From Sphingomonas sp. (GTDB lineage Bacteria > Pseudomonadota > Alphaproteobacteria > Sphingomonadales > Sphingomonadaceae): a stretch of DNA of 15,771 bases. Of this stretch, positions 14,791 through 15,771 are shown in pieces; the first letter of the stretch is position 1; each line of letters opens with the position of its first letter. The stretch is taken from assembly GCA_025981625.1 (NCBI GenBank), contig JAICXF010000044.1, forward strand, positions 1 through 15,771, in the 5' to 3' direction. The notes below the pieces were generated by a model that saw nothing but the letters and a program-made list of their open reading frames with translations, had not been told where the DNA came from and ran no database searches. Both the position numbers and the translations under genes were made by a program.

Positions 14791-14829
14791 TAATTAGCCC
14801 GCCTGCGCTGCCAGACAAGAGTAGAGCGG

Positions 14830-15507
14830 ATGGGCCAAACAGGATGGCTTCTGGTTACGTCAGCCTTTGCAGGCGCACTTGCGGTCAGCGTTCACGCGCA
14901 ACCCCAGGCAATGAAGCCCAGCCCTCACTCTTGCACGCTTTCCATCAGTGAACGGACTCAAGAAGCAGGCTGCTACGTCATTGCGCTTGAGCCGCTGAAA
15001 AGCCTGCCCGCAAAGCCGTTGTTCTGGCACATCTACAGCTATCCAAACGTCGAAGCAGCCAGACGCGGAAAGGGAACATCGGACGGCACGGCCGTGGAAT
15101 CGCTAGGGCGCGCATGGCTGTTCAACATCGCACCTGCGAATTGGAAACCAAAGAACGGCAGGCGCGAAGCGGTAATCGGACCATTGAGCGTTGTGCCGGG
15201 CAAGAAATACGTCGCGCGCTACATGGAGAGCATCATTCCGCCGGGCCCAGGTGGCACGCCGGTCCACCGCCACCCGGGACCGGAGGCGTGGTATCTTTTG
15301 GCCGGCATCCAGTGCATTCGCACCCCAGGCAAGACGGTACTCCTCCGTGCTGGCGAGACTGCGTTCGTTCCCGGTGGCGTGCCAATGACGCTGACGCATA
15401 GTCAAACCGTCACGCGCCGCGCGCTCGTACTGGTCCTTCAGGACTCATCACAGCCCTGGATGACGAAAGCGAACGACTGGAAGCCCGACCAAGACTGTCC
15501 TGCATGA
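14830..15507 (+). CDS. Secreted cupin-domain protein, function unknown
   Basis: Encodes 225 residues. A signal peptide (about 1-23, cleaved near VHA-Q) sends it to the periplasm or outside. The C-terminal half is a single cupin barrel: SIIPPGPGGTPVHRHPGPEAWYLLAG is motif 1, with His146, His148 and Glu152 as likely metal ligands. Motif 2 is AGETAFVPGGVPMTLTHS, in which the usual His after the Pro is Met, so the metal site may be altered or use His190. Four cysteines occur in the exported part (for example in HSCTLS and EAGCYV), suggesting disulfides. GC content is visibly lower (about 53-57% in sampled 60-base lines) than in neighbouring genes, which hints at a different origin. It may be an enzyme or a small-molecule sensor; no substrate can be assigned. 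Confidence 0.8.
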   Translation: MGQTGWLLVTSAFAGALAVSVHAQPQAMKPSPHSCTLSISERTQEAGCYVIALEPLKSLPAKPLFWHIYSYPNVEAARRGKGTSDGTAVESLGRAWLFNIAPANWKPKNGRREAVIGPLSVVPGKKYVARYMESIIPPGPGGTPVHRHPGPEAWYLLAGIQCIRTPGKTVLLRAGETAFVPGGVPMTLTHSQTVTRRALVLVLQDSSQPWMTKANDWKPDQDCPA

Positions 15508-15557
15508 TGTCACGGGCTGCGAGCCGGCCCCCAAGACCGGCGCCCCGCAAGCATGAG

Positions 15558-15586
15558 TTGCGAAGCGGCGATGCGTCCCCTATAGG
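15558..15586 (+). promoter_or_regulatory. Sigma-70-type promoter for the bL25 gene
   Basis: TTGCGA (15558-15563), a 17-base spacer, then TATAGG (15581-15586). This is the clearest promoter in the window. The transcript would carry a leader of about 60 bases. GCCA (15600-15603) and TGGC (15621-15624) in that leader could pair. Confidence 0.65.
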
Positions 15587-15654
15587 CGCGCGCTCCCGGC
15601 CATGGTCATCCCTGGAGGCGTGGCGCGGGGTTTTAGCAATCGGAGTATAGCCAA

Positions 15655-15771
15655 ATGAGCGAACAGCTGACGCTGCCCGCCGAGGCGCGCGACCGGGCTG
15701 GCAAGGGAGCCTCCCGAGCACTGCGCCGCGAAGGCCGGGTCCCTGCCGTGGTTTACGGCGAAAAGACAGAA
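15655..15771 (+). CDS. rplY: 50S ribosomal protein bL25 (Ctc family), N-terminal part
   Basis: The first 39 codons are present and the gene runs off the window. The start [18 protein letters not shown], then [17 protein letters not shown], is the typical N-terminus of the long CTC form of bL25. This form binds 5S rRNA in the large subunit and carries an extra C-terminal domain in many bacteria (family knowledge; that part is not visible). GGAG at 15642-15645 lies nine bases before the ATG, and a good promoter lies 69 bases upstream. In many genomes pth (peptidyl-tRNA hydrolase) follows, which would lie outside this window. Confidence 0.92.
   Translation, partial: MSEQLTLPAEARDRAGKGASRALRREGRVPAVVYGEKTE

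Noticed and set aside
1..15771. CRISPR array, tRNA genes, insertion sequences or phage genes
   Set aside because: No regularly spaced direct repeats, no cloverleaf with TTCRA-like arms, and no transposase or phage-like protein seen in any frame.

Overview
The window is a GC-rich, densely coded stretch of an alphaproteobacterial chromosome. Gene content, codon use and the CCTCCCC-type palindromic repeats point to a sphingomonad (Sphingomonas or a close relative), though the genus is inferred from remembered family resemblance. It reads as core chromosome: no tRNA, rRNA, insertion sequence, phage gene or CRISPR array was seen, and no gene-free stretch exceeds 300 bases.

Layout. Positions 1-967 hold the 3' end of ispH (isoprenoid synthesis) and rnhA (RNase HI), separated by a 102-base double palindromic repeat. 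A convergent FAD-dependent D-amino-acid dehydrogenase resembling DauA follows (991-2085, minus strand). Diverging from it at 2136-9189 is a compact Tad/Flp pilus operon: prepilin peptidase (cpaA/tadV), cpaB, secretin cpaC, lipoprotein cpaD, cpaE, tadB and tadC. The TadA/CpaF motor ATPase normally found between cpaE and tadB is absent, and no pilin or TadE/F/G gene is present. A small membrane protein of unknown function follows (9288-9539). On the minus strand, glyQ and glyS encode the alpha and beta chains of tetrameric glycyl-tRNA synthetase, with a one-base stop/start overlap. Diverging from glyQ are two tandem TraB/GumN-family genes, then a secreted cupin with lower GC, and the start of the bL25/Ctc ribosomal protein gene with a clear promoter.

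How they work together. The Tad genes supply the secretin, lipoprotein, platform proteins, localisation factor and pilin-processing peptidase of an adhesive pilus machine; motor and pilin must come from elsewhere. GlyQ and GlyS form one enzyme. The remaining genes are unlinked housekeeping or envelope functions.

The most unusual signal is the palindromic repeat family. Two 51-base units lie head to head between ispH and rnhA, with compensatory changes in the stem. The repeat provides the stop codon of ispH and the purine-rich leader and start of rnhA. A related two-hairpin element is read in frame inside glyS. This looks like a mobile palindrome whose length and lack of stop codons in one frame let it enter coding sequence, recalling Rickettsia palindromic elements. 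A small branched RNA-like structure precedes the second TraB/GumN gene.
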